Assembly: GCA_021292165.1 (NCBI GenBank)
Contig: CM037877.1
Span: 301,584,726-301,648,725, forward strand
Reading direction: 5' to 3'
Source of the DNA: Shinisaurus crocodilurus
Taxonomy: Eukaryota > Chordata > Lepidosauria > Squamata > Shinisauridae
Length of the DNA stretch: 64,000 bases
Shown here: piece after piece, positions 11,868 to 22,690 of the stretch
How positions within the stretch are numbered: the first letter of the stretch is position 1
How the letters are laid out: the number at the start of each line of letters is the position of its first letter
Notes under the pieces: model-generated
The model's database searches: none
What the model was told of the DNA's origin: nothing
What the model saw: only the letters and a program-made list of their open reading frames with translations
Made by a program: the position numbers and the translations under genes

Positions 11868-12312
11868 AGCCAAAGTCCATTTAGGACTTTGAATGTTAAA
11901 ACAGCACTTTAAATTGTGCCTGGAGATGGACAGGAAGCAAGGGAAGTTGTTTTAGATCTGGAAAGGCAGAGGAATGGATGCAGGCACATTCATATTTAAT
12001 GTAGACTCATTGAAATCAATGGGACATAAGTTAGGCATGACTAAATTAAGTCCCATTGATTTCAATGGGTCTACTTTAAGCATGACTAAGTCTGGATCCA
12101 ACCCATGGTCTGCCTGACCAATCTCGGTCAGTAATCTAGCTGCTCTGTTTGGCACCAATGGACATTTCTGAATAGTCTTCAGGAACAGTCCCACATACAA
12201 CGTATTTGCAGTAGTCTCATCTGGAAGTCACCAGGGCATGAATTACAGTGGTCAGGCTCTGCCGGTCCAGGAAGAGATAAAGCTGGCTGGTGCACCAACC
12301 CCAGCTGCTAAA
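11868..12312 (-). mobile_element. older CR1/L2-like LINE, part before the RTE insertion
   Basis: The minus-strand translation around 12,100-12,200 contains YVGLFLKTIQKCPLVPNRAA, the usual end of the reverse transcriptase in this LINE group, matched by the plus-strand copy near 23,375. A small palindromic repeat (agtcccattgatttcaatggg) lies inside it at 12,000-12,080. The same antisense LINE resumes after 14,413, so the RTE-like element landed in it. Confidence 0.65.
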
Positions 12313-14319
12313 AGGTGCTTTGTGCCACAGATACTGCATATGCATGATGCACGGGGCTTTTTTAAGGCCACAAGGGCCATTTATGGACCAAAAACCTATG
12401 GTACAAACCCTTTACAATCAAAAGATGGCACCAAACTCTTAAAAGACAAAGAGTCTATTGCACTGCGTTGGAAAGAGCATTATTATGACCTTTTAAATCG
12501 TAAATCTAAGGTGGATAATGAGATTTTTTCGCAAATCCCGCAAAAACAAATTAAAGAGGAACTTGCAATACTCCCCACTTTGGATGAAGTAAAAAAAGCC
12601 ATTAATCAAATGAAGAACAACAAAGCTAGTGGACCAGATGGGATTCCTGCTGAAATCTTTAAAGAAGGGGCCCCCGAACTTGTACAACATCTTCATAAAC
12701 TCATCGAAAAAATCTGGATAAGAGAAGAGATCCCAGAAGACTTCAGGGATGCCATAATTATCACCCTCTTTAAGAAGGGTGATAGAACAGACTGTGGAAA
12801 CTATCGGGGCATTTCTCTCTTAGCAACCGCAGGTAAAATATTTGCTAGGATTCTCGCAAACCGTCTTCTATCTATTTCAGAAGAGATCCTCCCTGAAACT
12901 CAATATGGTTTCCGCCCCTCTAGAGGGACAGTAGACATGATTTTTACTGCACGTCAGCTCCAAGAAAAATGCCGGGAGCAAAATCAACCCCTTTATATGG
13001 CATTTATCGATCTGGCTAAGGCCTTTGATACTGTAGACCGTACAGCTCTCTGGACTATCCTTATGAAAATTGGATGCCCCAATAAATTTGTGAATATCTT
13101 GCGACTTCTCCATGACAACATGACGGCAACGGTTTTGGACAACAACAGCTCTCATGGTGCTCCATTTAAAGTGGGATCAGGTGTTAAACAGGGATGTGTT
13201 ATCGCCCCAACATTATTTGCCATTTTCATCGCCATGGTTTTACATCTTGTCAAGGGGAAACTTCCCACCGGTGTGGGAATTATATATCGAACAGATGGAA
13301 AGCTTTTTAATCTCAGCAGGCTGAAAGCAAAAAGTAAGGTAATTACAACCTCCGTTGTGGAACTTCAGTATGCTGATGATAATGTGGTCTCCGCACATTC
13401 AGAGGACGATCTCCAAACTATCCTAAATGCTTTTGCAGAAGCATACGAAAAACTTGGTCTCTCACTTAACATCAAAAAAACCAAAGTGCTTCATCAGCAA
13501 GTGCAAGCCAACCCTTTGGTGATGCCATCTATCCAGCTTGGCGGGACAATACTGGAAAATGTCGATCATTTTCTCTATCTTGGCAGCTATCTTTCTGTTA
13601 CAGCTAACATCGACAGTGAAATCCAGCATCGTCTGAGCTCCGCAAGTGCCGCATTTTCTCGAATGAAACATAGAGTGTTCGAGGATCGGGATATTTGTAA
13701 GAAGACCAAAACACTGGTTTATGAAGCCATTGTATTACCAACTTTATTGTATGCCTGCGAAACATGGACTATCTATAAACGTCACTTCCACCTCCTTGAA
13801 AGGTTTCATCAACGTTGCCTCCGGAAAATCCTGCAAATTACTTGGGAAGATAGGCGAACAAATGTCAGTGTACTGGAAGAAGCAAAGACTACTAGCATTG
13901 AAAAAATGATCCTTCAACGCCAACTTCAGTGGACCGGTCATGTTGTTCGAATGCCTGACTGCCGCCTCCCAAAGCAGTTACTTTACTCCCAACTCAAGGA
14001 TGGAAAGCGGAATATCGGTGGTCAATATAAGAGGTTTAAAGATGTTCATAAGGCTAATCTAAAAAAATGCAATATAAACATCGAAAACTGGGAAGCTCTG
14101 GCCCATGAACGATCTAAATGGAGGTTGGCCTTTCACAAAGGTTCCATGGACTTTGAAGAAGCCCGAGTGCAAGGTGAAAGGGAGAAACGTGCTAAGCGAA
14201 AAGCACGTCAAATGAATCCTTTACAGGACCATCTTCTATCTGGTAACCTGTGTCCTCACTGTGGGAAGCTGTGTGGATCTAGAATTGGCCTCCACAGTCA
14301 CTTACGGACCCATCGCTAG
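12238..14319 (+). CDS. LINE reverse transcriptase, open frame with C-terminal finger
   Basis: The frame runs 693 codons without a stop. It encodes a non-LTR reverse transcriptase: NNKASGPDGIPAEIFKEG near residues 128-145, the NYRGISLL block, GFRPSRGTVD, AFIDLAKAFDTVD, VKQGCVIAPTLF and the catalytic YADD at 378-381. The C-terminal half has the YACETWTIYKRH and LRKILQITWEDRRTN blocks, then a classical zinc finger with Cys672, Cys675, His688 and His692. The first ~30 residues come from the older LINE that it entered, so the apparent start is chimeric. The apurinic-type endonuclease expected upstream is missing, meaning a 5'-truncated copy that cannot move alone. The clade looks RTE-like; I am not certain. 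The preserved frame points to a fairly recent insertion. Confidence 0.85.
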   Translation: MNYSGQALPVQEEIKLAGAPTPAAKRCFVPQILHMHDARGFFKATRAIYGPKTYGTNPLQSKDGTKLLKDKESIALRWKEHYYDLLNRKSKVDNEIFSQIPQKQIKEELAILPTLDEVKKAINQMKNNKASGPDGIPAEIFKEGAPELVQHLHKLIEKIWIREEIPEDFRDAIIITLFKKGDRTDCGNYRGISLLATAGKIFARILANRLLSISEEILPETQYGFRPSRGTVDMIFTARQLQEKCREQNQPLYMAFIDLAKAFDTVDRTALWTILMKIGCPNKFVNILRLLHDNMTATVLDNNSSHGAPFKVGSGVKQGCVIAPTLFAIFIAMVLHLVKGKLPTGVGIIYRTDGKLFNLSRLKAKSKVITTSVVELQYADDNVVSAHSEDDLQTILNAFAEAYEKLGLSLNIKKTKVLHQQVQANPLVMPSIQLGGTILENVDHFLYLGSYLSVTANIDSEIQHRLSSASAAFSRMKHRVFEDRDICKKTKTLVYEAIVLPTLLYACETWTIYKRHFHLLERFHQRCLRKILQITWEDRRTNVSVLEEAKTTSIEKMILQRQLQWTGHVVRMPDCRLPKQLLYSQLKDGKRNIGGQYKRFKDVHKANLKKCNINIENWEALAHERSKWRLAFHKGSMDFEEARVQGEREKRAKRKARQMNPLQDHLLSGNLCPHCGKLCGSRIGLHSHLRTHR

Positions 14320-14413
14320 AGTCTACACAATCTTCTTTAGAATTTCCTCCTTTTATCCCGGAAGACAATCTTACTCGGTCACGAGTGATCGCCTGATGAT
14401 GATGATGCATTAA
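12318..14413 (+). mobile_element. RTE-like LINE, 5'-truncated
   Basis: The element comprises the reverse-transcriptase frame, about 80 bases of 3' UTR and a tail of GAT/TGA trinucleotides (14,393-14,408), typical of RTE-group LINEs, which end in short simple repeats rather than poly(A). Both flanks belong to one older minus-strand LINE. I could not fix a target-site duplication. Confidence 0.7.
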
Positions 14414-14770
14414 GAGCCAGGGCTGGATCTAACAGCACGCTTAAGCTGCTAATTTGATCCTTTGGGGTAGTGTGACCCTGCCCAGAACAGCTTGAATGTC
14501 ACCTTGCTGGTCAGAGGAACCGTCTACCCTAAAGAACCTCCAATCTTATCTGGGTGGAGCTTCAGTGTACTGACTATCATCCAGTCCAATATTGAATTCA
14601 GACACCTGTTCAGTATCTCTACCACCTCCCCTGAGTTTGTCAAAACAGAGAATCAGAGCTGGGTGTTATCAGCGTACAGATTGGAAAATGGGGCTGATCA
14701 GATCTATTATTTCTCATATCCATATGTTGTTGTTAACAAGTACAGTACTGTGAAATTCCTGTAGTCTATT
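14414..14770 (-). mobile_element. older CR1/L2-like LINE, part after the RTE insertion
   Basis: This is antisense LINE sequence in the style 'ggggtagtgtgaccctgcccagaacag', continuing the copy that ends at 12,312. It is non-coding through decay. Confidence 0.5.
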
Positions 14771-15980
14771 AGTTCCTCTCCCTTAAACCCTTTTGAAACT
14801 GACCAGATTGCAGGTTCCTTGTATCTCTATGGGATTTCATGTCAATATCACTCGTACAGGGCACAACTTTTGTGCTGGTAACCCTTAAAGTACTGAACCC
14901 GTGCAGCGGACCAGGTTCGGTCCGCCACTGGGTTTTGGCCTAGTCCATCTCTGGAATGTCAAGACCAGTGTTAGCTCATCACTGTCAGAGTTCTCAGGAG
15001 AAAGCAGGCGGGAGTCAAGTTGTCTCCCCGCATCTAGCTGCAACCTCGACCTTGCAGAGATAGAAGCTGGCAGCTTTCTCTGGGAACTTCAGTGGAGTGG
15101 AGGGGTGGTTTGCAGAGGTGTCTCTCGGGTTGAAGCCTCACCCCTGAAGGTTAGAAGGGAAATACCTTATTGTGGAACCTCCAGTTCCTTATTTGTAATT
15201 GTCATCTGGGGTCATCATGCATTAATGAGCGTTGTGGAAAAATGACAGTTTTGATTGAAGAGAACTACTGTTTATATATCTCCCCAGTCATGGAGATATA
15301 GGATACTGGATAATCTAATGCATGTTTTGGAGTATAGTGGCATATAAACTTTAGATCCTTATTCAGTTTACTGAATAAGCTCTGTTTTGAACTCTCACAT
15401 GAGCTAATAGCTGGAACCTGGAACCAACTTCAGTCCAGTGAGCTGCTCTCAGTTTCTATTTCTCTATTTGTGAGCTGAGAAACAAAACTGATAACGGCTT
15501 TAAGCGCAGTTTATTTTCCTGTATTGGCACCCATTGAGGCTCCCTGCACTTTGTTTTAGCATCATGGCAGGTTGGGGGATTTCAGAAAACAAGCAGCAGT
15601 GACTAAGGAAAGTGAATAAATAGTCAGCTGCACCCTACGTATTGTGTAATTTGACCCTTAAATTACATGGGAATTTAAACAATCTCACTGGCATTTCTGT
15701 GCCATTTTCTTTAGTACTGAAAGAGGAAGAACTCATTTTCCAAAAGGGTTTTGGTATAATGCAATTGTGTGTGCGTGTGCGTGTGCGTAAATCACCAATA
15801 TTTCTGGGGGTGGGGGGAACATACATGGGTGCAGGAATCTGAGTAAGGGTGCAATCCTTTGCAAGTTTAGACAGAAAAAAGGTGTATAAGTCCCAGCATG
15901 CCCCAGCCAGCTATGCTTGCACAGCAAAGTGGCAGGCAGAAATTCAGCAGGTGAAGCTTTCCCCAGCAAAGACATATAGA
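14771..15980. other. intergenic, no gene seen
   Basis: No conserved coding segment was recognised. A GTGTGC-rich tract lies at 15,764-15,788, and half of a palindromic MITE ('gcaatcctttgcaagtttagacag..ccagcatgccccagccag') at 15,849-15,922. More complete copies of that MITE are at 27,506-27,620 and 28,146-28,258. Confidence 0.5.
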
Positions 15981-15985
15981 TAGAT

Positions 15986-16145
15986 TTCATAGATCATAGA
16001 GTTGGAAGGAGCCTACAAGGCTATCGAGTCCAACCCCCTGCTCAATGCAGGAAACTAGAGAAGGGGTCTCCCATCCAAGTAATAACCAGGCCTGTCCCTG
16101 CTTAGCTTTCCACACTCAGACGAGCTGGCTGCCACAGGCCTGTAT
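15986..16145 (-). mobile_element. 5S-rRNA-derived SINE with CR1-like tail
   Basis: On the minus strand the head contains 'gaaagctaagcagggacagg', as in the 5S rRNA internal promoter region. The tail 'gcattgagcagggggttgga..ccttccaactctatgatctatga' resembles the CR1 3' end. Two further copies are at 31,533-31,685 (+) and 54,368-54,522 (-). Confidence 0.75.
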
Positions 16146-16649
16146 ACATGTAGTCCTAGGGTTTTTTTTTATTATCATTTATTAGATTTTTATCATCAGG
16201 GCAGTGTATATAGTTCTCTCCTCCGCTTTTTTATCTTCACAACCACCCTGTGAGGTAGACTGGCTTGAAAGAGAAAATAACTGGCCTCAACTTCTTGGCT
16301 GAGTTGGCTTTGAACCCTGGTCCCCACTCAGTCAGCAGTTTAGCCAATACCCTAAAAGCCCTAAATGGCTTGGGACCAGGTTACCTGAATGATTGTATTC
16401 TCCCATATATACCCTGGGATCATATTCAGAGGTCCTTCTCCAGGAGCCCCCACCAAAGAAAGTGAGGTGCGTGACTAACTAAGAAGAGGGCCTTTTCTGT
16501 TGTGGCACCCTGGTTGTGGAATGAGTTTCCCAGAGAGGCTCGCTTAGTGCCTACATAGTGCTCTTTTTGGTGCCAGGTGAAGACCATCTTATTTTCCCAG
16601 GCAATTTAGTCTTTCAGTTTCTGTTGTTTTAAATCTGTTATTGTATTAT

Positions 16650-17755
16650 TGTGGAGGAAGAGGGGGGGGCTGGCTGGCCCGCCAGACTCCCATCCTTTCC
16701 TCCCTGCAAAAGGAAACCCAGCACTTGCCACCATGTGGCCCGGAAGGGGGGGCTGGCTGACCCGCCACCACCCCACCCTTGCCTACTGGCAAAGGAACCA
16801 AGACCCTCTGAGATCTCAAGATACCAGACTGCCAGCCTCAGCTGTCTCTGCAATCCTACTTGGATCTCTGTTCAGGGACTCGCCTTTATTTCTGTAACCT
16901 GGATTTAGATACTGAACCAACAGAGTACTACAAAACCCATGTGGGGTAAACCATGACAAGGTTTATTTCTGGTAGCATCTTACAACAAGATTAGGCAAAT
17001 GAGAGAAGCACACAAAATAGAGAGACACTTTAGTACACAGTAAAGCTGCAAAATAAGAAAACCTGATTCCTTAAAATCTCTCAAGCACACACCTGTTACC
17101 TGAGGGTGTCTTCTTCAAAGGGTTAGATCCAGCACAGCCTTGCCGCCCGATGGAGAATTACCACACCTACCCAAAGGTCCAAGATGGGCAAACTCCCACA
17201 AGGCTTGCTTTCACCAGTGCCTTCAAACCAGCCAATTTTACCAGAGGCTGCCTGGGGTCGGTTCTTGAGGGGGGCCCCCCCTAAAGGCTCGGGCCCCTCG
17301 CTGGCGCGCTGCCATGCCGGGCACGCTACCAAAAAGGACTGACCAAGAACAAAGGCTTACACGTGGGGAAATAGCTCATCCCCCTCCCCTTTTCTGTAAC
17401 CTTCTTGCTTCAGCCAATCAATTTGAACTTCACCTGGCCAGGCAGGGGGGAGGGAACTGGCCAGGCAGGGGGGAGGGAACTGTGAGTCATGGCTTGAACT
17501 ATCTGCATATGAATGCCCTCAGCCTGGCTCCTCCAGACTTCTAGATGCCAGGCCCCATCTCATGTTCCATGCACCTTTTGCTTCCTCCCAGCCCCCACCT
17601 GGTTTACTCATGAGGAGGTGTGTGTGTGTTTGTGTTCCTGCATGCATGCATGAACCCTAAAACTCTTTTCTCTACACGCTAACTATGCACACCCCACCCC
17701 AGCCGGTTCACACATGAGGTGTGTGTGTGTACCCCCAAAGGCTCGTTTCTCCACA
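16650..17755 (-). mobile_element. solo LTR, 1.1 kb
   Basis: It begins TGTGGAG and ends CTCCACA, a perfect 7-bp inverse repeat, with the 5-bp duplication attat on both sides (16,645-16,649 and 17,756-17,760). An AATAAA on the minus strand (TTTATT near 16,961) suggests minus orientation. No reading frame or second LTR is present. Its minus-strand start, TGTGGAGAAA, resembles the LTR start of the Gmr1-like element at 56,648. Confidence 0.82.
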
Positions 17756-17835
17756 ATTATAAATCTTTGCACTGCTGCTAGGTTTTAATTTGGTTTTTAT
17801 TTGTATTTTATATTGTAGGTTTAAACTTTTATATA

Positions 17836-19005
17836 TTGTACTAGCTTTTTTACCCAGCACTGCCTGGGCCGTCATTTTTTTATAGACACTGTTTGTTCGA
17901 AATTCCTTAAGGTAGCTGACCGCTTTTTTGAATAGCTGCATAGGAAAGGAATGGGACTACACAGTGAAATCCCTGCTTCCCCCCTCCCGGACTACACAAT
18001 GAAATCCCTGCCCCCCCCCCGGGCTACACAATGAATTCCCAGCTCCCCTGGGACTACACAATGAAATCCCTGCTCCCCTCCCCCGGGGCTGCACAATGAA
18101 ATCCCTGCTCCCCGCCCAGACTACACAATGAAATCTCTGCTCCCCACCCCCGGGACTACACAATGAAAGCCCTGCTTCCCTCCCCCCGGGACTACACAAC
18201 AATGAAATTCCTGCTTTGCCCCCCAGGGCTACACAACAATGAAATCCCAGCTCCCCCCCCCCCGGGACTGCACAACAATGAAATCCCTGCTCCCCGCCCC
18301 TGGGACTACACAATGAAATCCCTGCTCCCCCCCCCCGGGACTACACAACAATGAAATCCCAGCTTCCTCGCCCCCCACTACACAACAGTGAAATCCCTGC
18401 TCCCCTGGGACCACACAATGAAATTCCTGCTTCCCCGGGACTGCAGAATGAAATCCCTGCTCCCCTCCCCCGGGACTACACAATCAAATCTCTGTCTGTC
18501 TCCTCCCCCCCGGGACTACACAATGAAATCCCTGTTCCCCTCTCCCCGGGACTACACTACAATGAAATCCCTGTGTCTCCCACCCTCCGGACTACACAAC
18601 AATGAAATCCCAGCTCCCTCCTCTGGACTACACACTGAAATCCCTGCTCCTGGTGTAGGCCCCTGCTGCAGTTCATATGAACATTCTGTATGAGGTAGGA
18701 GAGATTTGCATATCTGCTCCTGATAGTAGGAACATTCTAAATGTCATTGGGAGTGATTTGCATAACCGCTCCTGATAGGCCTCTGCGGCAGTTCACATGA
18801 ACATTCTAAATGATGCCATTGGCTATCTGAGATTGGGCCATACAGGCGCAGTGATGATTTTTTCGGAGATTTAAACCCACCAGCATTCTTCCTTGGGTGA
18901 TGAAGAGTATGTGTGTCAAGTTTGGTGGGGATCCGCCAAACCATGTAGGAGCCTATGCGACGCACACAAACAAATGTACAAACTTTCACATTTATATAGT
19001 AGATT
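17836..19005 (+). mobile_element. unclassified dispersed repeat carrying a minisatellite
   Basis: It starts 'ctagcttttttacccagcactgcctgggcc' and ends 'acaaacaaatgtacaaactttcacatttatatagtag', an end style common to several retroposon families. It interrupts the LINE 3' UTR. The centre is the tandem array listed next. No protein is encoded. Confidence 0.5.
17950..18655. repeat. C-rich minisatellite of about 19 units
   Basis: The unit is roughly 'actacacaatgaaatccctgctccc' followed by a variable run of C ending in CGGG; unit length varies from about 30 to 45 bases, mainly through the C run and an ACA/ACAACA difference. The minus strand has repeated runs of four or more G, so quadruplex formation is possible. 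The frames across it (GGGEQGFHC repeats) are an artefact of repetition. Confidence 0.9.
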
Positions 19006-19639
19006 TTATCATGTTGTATTTTATGGTTTTAATTGTTGTGAACCGTCCAGAGAGCTGTGGCTATTGGGCCGTATAGAAATACAATAAATAAATAAATAAA
19101 ATACCCCATGCCGAATTCCCCATAGAGTAGCCTTTCCAATCTGGTGTCCTCCAGATGTATTGGCCTTGGACTACTCCTCCGATCCTGTAATCCAACACAA
19201 AACACATCTGGAAATTGCCAGGTTAGAGAGGGCTGCCATAGAGCAAAACTTGTAATTTGTTGGCTATGGGTCGATTTTTAACAAACAAGTTTGAGAACAA
19301 CGAGTATCTGCCACTTATACTGCTGCAGTTGTTATTAAGACACAGGTGCCTAGCTAGAACTAAAAGTTGGCAGCCCTAGGCTGAGCGATGGAGTATACCA
19401 CTTTCAAGTGAGGTCACATGGCCAGTCAGTGGGGTGGGGACTTGAACCGTGTCTCTCAGGATGCAGCCCTAAGCACACTTAATAGGGAGTAAGGTGCATT
19501 GAAGGCAACGGGACTTACTTCTGACTCTGAGTAAACGTTCTTAAGATCACTGTCAGTGGGGCTTCTCAGGAAACATGCTTAATGACGGCACAGTCACCTG
19601 GCGGGTAGCTCCGGCTAGACAAGCATTACTTTGCACTTT

Positions 19640-20025
19640 ATCATCCTCCCCATGAAAAACTCTGACTCCAGAGCCGCCGCCTCCCGACTCCACACCACTT
19701 CCACTTCTCCGTGTTTGGGACTGCACCCCCACGTTCTCTCTTCTCAGTCCCGATCTCAACACCACAAAAGCAGCTCTCCTCGCGCCCGGCGTTGGTCCCA
19801 GCCTCCTTCCGGAAGGCGAGTTTAAATCGCTTTCGGTTTCCATTTCCCCACCCTAAAGCCGAGAAACGATTCTGCCGGATCCTTTAAAAGCGGAGTGGAA
19901 AACAAATAGCGCGGGAGTCTTTGCGGCTTCCATCCTTTGAGATCATTCGGGGAAACCTTGAGAGTCATCGTCTGCCAGGAAAGCTGCGCTCTAGGCTTAA
20001 GACCTTGAGGCTTCGCCCTGAGACC
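19640..20025 (+). promoter_or_regulatory. promoter and probable non-coding exon 1 of the sacsin-like gene
   Basis: The stretch is GC- and CpG-rich between AT-rich repeats. It holds a palindromic double ETS site CTTCCGGAAG at about 19,806-19,815 and the ISRE-like TTTCGGTTTC at 19,831-19,840. A donor, 'gagacc|gtgagt', is at 20,025/20,026. No other exon start is evident before the coding exon at 26,218. No TATA box is convincing. The link to the downstream gene is inferred from order and orientation. Confidence 0.5.
19831..19840 (+). promoter_or_regulatory. ISRE-like site
   Basis: TTTCGGTTTC fits the interferon-stimulated response element core TTTCnnTTTC and is followed by a third TTTC at about 19,843. 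It lies about 15 bases from the ETS palindrome. Function is untested. Confidence 0.4.
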
Positions 20026-20026
20026 G

Positions 20027-21105
20027 TGAGTAATAAATTCATAGGCGCGGGGCACCGATCGGCAGGACTCCTGGGTTCTTTGGGAGGATAGGGATGGGAT
20101 GACTACCTCCCCTGGGAGGAGGTGAATAGCTTTTAGTAATAGATTTATTTTTTTTTAGTAATAGATTTTTATTATAAATAAATCATACTACTAAAAATAA
20201 TAATAGTAGCTTTTAGACTAGTGGACCTCCTCCAGAGGTTGTTCAACTCCAATTCCCATCAGCATCAACGAGCACAGCCAGAGTTCAGGGATGATGGGAG
20301 TTGTAGTCTCAACATGTGGAGGGCCACGGGTTCCCCACCTCTGGTTTAGAAGAGTACCAGCACAGAGACCAGATTTTTGTGGCTCAAGTAATCCCCGCAT
20401 TTACTAGGGAGTAAGTCCCATTGAACTGGGTGTGTGGCTTGATCCGGAGCAAGCATGGTTAGGTCTGTGGTATTAACAGGGGAGGCTGATTACTCCTATT
20501 GCTCCTTGTCCACTGCAGCTTTTATTCTGAACTTTATTTTATAGGAGTTATCCAGGGTGCTCCAATGCACCACAGGTCCATAAGAAGTGGAAGAGCCCTG
20601 TTGGATTCAGATCTAGAGTTCATCCAGTCCCACTTCCTCACTACTGATTCTCCTCTCTCACTGGGCAGGTTTGCATGTCATGCTAAGCCACCCTGCGAAT
20701 CAGCCGCATGGGTTGGCTGGTCACTTGCTGACCTGACAGATTATTGGGCTTGTCATAGCTTGCTTCCACCCCTGTTCCCCATCAGACCTCCTGCTGGCTC
20801 TGGCACATATGTATCCCAGGTGTCTTTGCAGCAGAACTCCTTATTCCCTATGCCAGCACCCTTTTTGGTCTGCTGGGGTTCCTGGCTCCTGAGGGAAACT
20901 CCCCCTCGCCTGCCGGCCCACCAGCACCAGATCACCAGATGGAATTAATTTTCAGAGCCCTAACGAATGCAGTAGCATGTTCACAAAACCTTTCCCCCAG
21001 GGAATTGCGGTCTTGCACAAGCCTGCCAATTTGATAGTTAGCTATGCCTAACCCTCTCGTCCAGTGGTTCTCAGCCCTTTTTGCCCCATGCGCCCTTTTC
21101 ATCAG
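20027..21105. other. intron 1, repeats only
   Basis: No coding segment was recognised. 20,230-20,345 is an old palindromic MITE ('ctccaattcccatcag..gatgggagttgtagt'). 20,390-20,462 is a fragment of the 'gtaagtcccattgaactggg' repeat. Confidence 0.5.
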
Positions 21106-21106
21106 T

Positions 21107-21343
21107 GTGGTGTAGTGGTTAGAGTGCTGGACTGGGACTCGGGAGATCCGGGTTCTAGTCCCCCACTCGGCCATGAAACTCACTGGGTGACTTTGGGCCA
21201 GTCACTGACTCTCAGCCTAACCTACCTCACAGGGTTGTTGTGAGGATAAAATGGAGAGGAGGAGGAGGAGGACTATGTAAGCTACCTTGGGTTCCTTGCA
21301 GGAAAAAAGGCGGGGTATAAATATAATAAATAAATAAATAATG
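21107..21343 (+). mobile_element. Sauria-type SINE
   Basis: The tRNA-derived head has an A box (gtagtggttagagtgctgg) and a B box (gggttctagtcc). The body has the 'gggtgactttgggccagtcactg' block and the tail 'aaggcggggtataaatataataaataaata'. This copy is nearly full length. Confidence 0.9.
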
Positions 21344-22329
21344 TCAGAATGCCATTCCCCCCCCCTTCCAAGATTGTCTGACTCAAAAGTTGCATTCCAG
21401 ATAATATGCATATAATATTGAAAATCTTTTATTTTTTTCTATATTGGTACAAATGCATTATAGTATAACTGGAATATTTCCATAGATAACAAGTGAAATA
21501 TTTATCTTTATTTTTAATTTAATCTGTGCCATACAATAAAGTGTGATGTCCTGTAGATTATGTACAATCTGTAGAATTGTAATTTGTAGAAAGATCTGTA
21601 TTCCAACAGTTTGAGTCTGTGGTCCCAATTCCCCCCCCGGGGGGGGGAATTCCCCCCTGGTTGAGAACCCCTGCTCTTGTCAATGTCCTCCACTTGGTGC
21701 TTCACTTGCTAGCAAACAAACAAACAAACAAGCTGCTTCACATTACAATTGAGGGAGAACATCATCAGCTGACAAAGCGGGTTCTCTGCAGCCTCTTTTG
21801 GCTCCCTCCTGCCCTTCCTTCCTGTTGCTTCTCTTTGTTGATAGCTGTCACATATACATACATGTTACAAAACAGTGAGCGGGACGGCTAAACATGTGCA
21901 AATGTCAAGGCAGAGGAATAACAGGGAGGCAAAGACGGCACACATCTGGCAGAGAAGTAAAACCAGCCAGATTTCCCCCCTCCCCTGGCTGTTCCTTGCT
22001 GGACTGGGGCCCTGCTTCTCCAAGGAGCTGCCCCAGGGACTAATTTGCAGACCTGTCCCAGCTGTTCTTCCTTGCTGGCCTGAGGAGTGGGAGACGATGT
22101 TGCCGAAGGGGGTTGCCCCATTGGGGGAGCTGCAAGGGCAAGAGGGCCACCTCCCTAATATCATCTATTTATAGTTTCCTTGGGGGGGGGGAGATTCCCT
22201 GAGGATGTGCCATAGAGGGCAGACATGGGGCCTAGTGGGGGACTCTGTGGGGGCTCCAATCTGTGTAGTGACTGGTAGATACGGTGTTGGGAGGGGGGCT
22301 AGCCAGGTGTAAGGGGAACACAGCCCAGG

Positions 22330-22655
22330 CAGTTAATGGCTGGGCTGTGTTCCGGCCCTCCTTGCACCCGCAGGTTTGGTGGTTGCCCTATCAGCCTGTC
22401 CTTGGGTCTCTGGATGCTGCTTTTTAAATGCCAGATCAGTCCAAAATAAGATCTCCCTCATCCATGACCTAATAGTGGATGAGGCAGCCGATCTGGCAAG
22501 CATTACCGAGACCTGGGTGGGCAAACAGGGAGGAGTTAGTCTCTCCCAGTTATGCCCACCACCAGGGTACCTGGTGCAGCATCAGGGTAGCCCTGAGGAC
22601 CGGGGATGGGGGGTTGCTCTCTCCCTCTCTCTCCCTCTCTCTCCCTCTCTCTCCC

Positions 22656-22690
<35 letters not shown>

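Larger units (their letters stand above)
16300..19105 (+). mobile_element. CR1/L2-like LINE 3' end, with two insertions
   Basis: The end of the reverse-transcriptase frame is readable (KALNGLGPGYLNDCILPYIP, then KKRAFSVVAPWLWNEFPREA). The 3' UTR resumes at 17,756-17,835 and again at 19,005-19,105, where it ends 'ccagagagctgtggctattgggccgtatagaaatacaataaataaa'. The gaps are a solo LTR (16,650-17,755) and an unclassified repeat carrying a minisatellite (17,836-19,005). Confidence 0.75.

Noticed and set aside
17950..18655. Glycine-rich or proline-rich proteins and a CRISPR-like array
   Set aside because: Unit length and spacing vary, there are no unique spacers, and the genome is vertebrate; it is a minisatellite.
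19553..19843. 96-residue minus-strand frame in the promoter island
   Set aside because: No homology is recognisable, and GC-rich sequence readily gives such frames.
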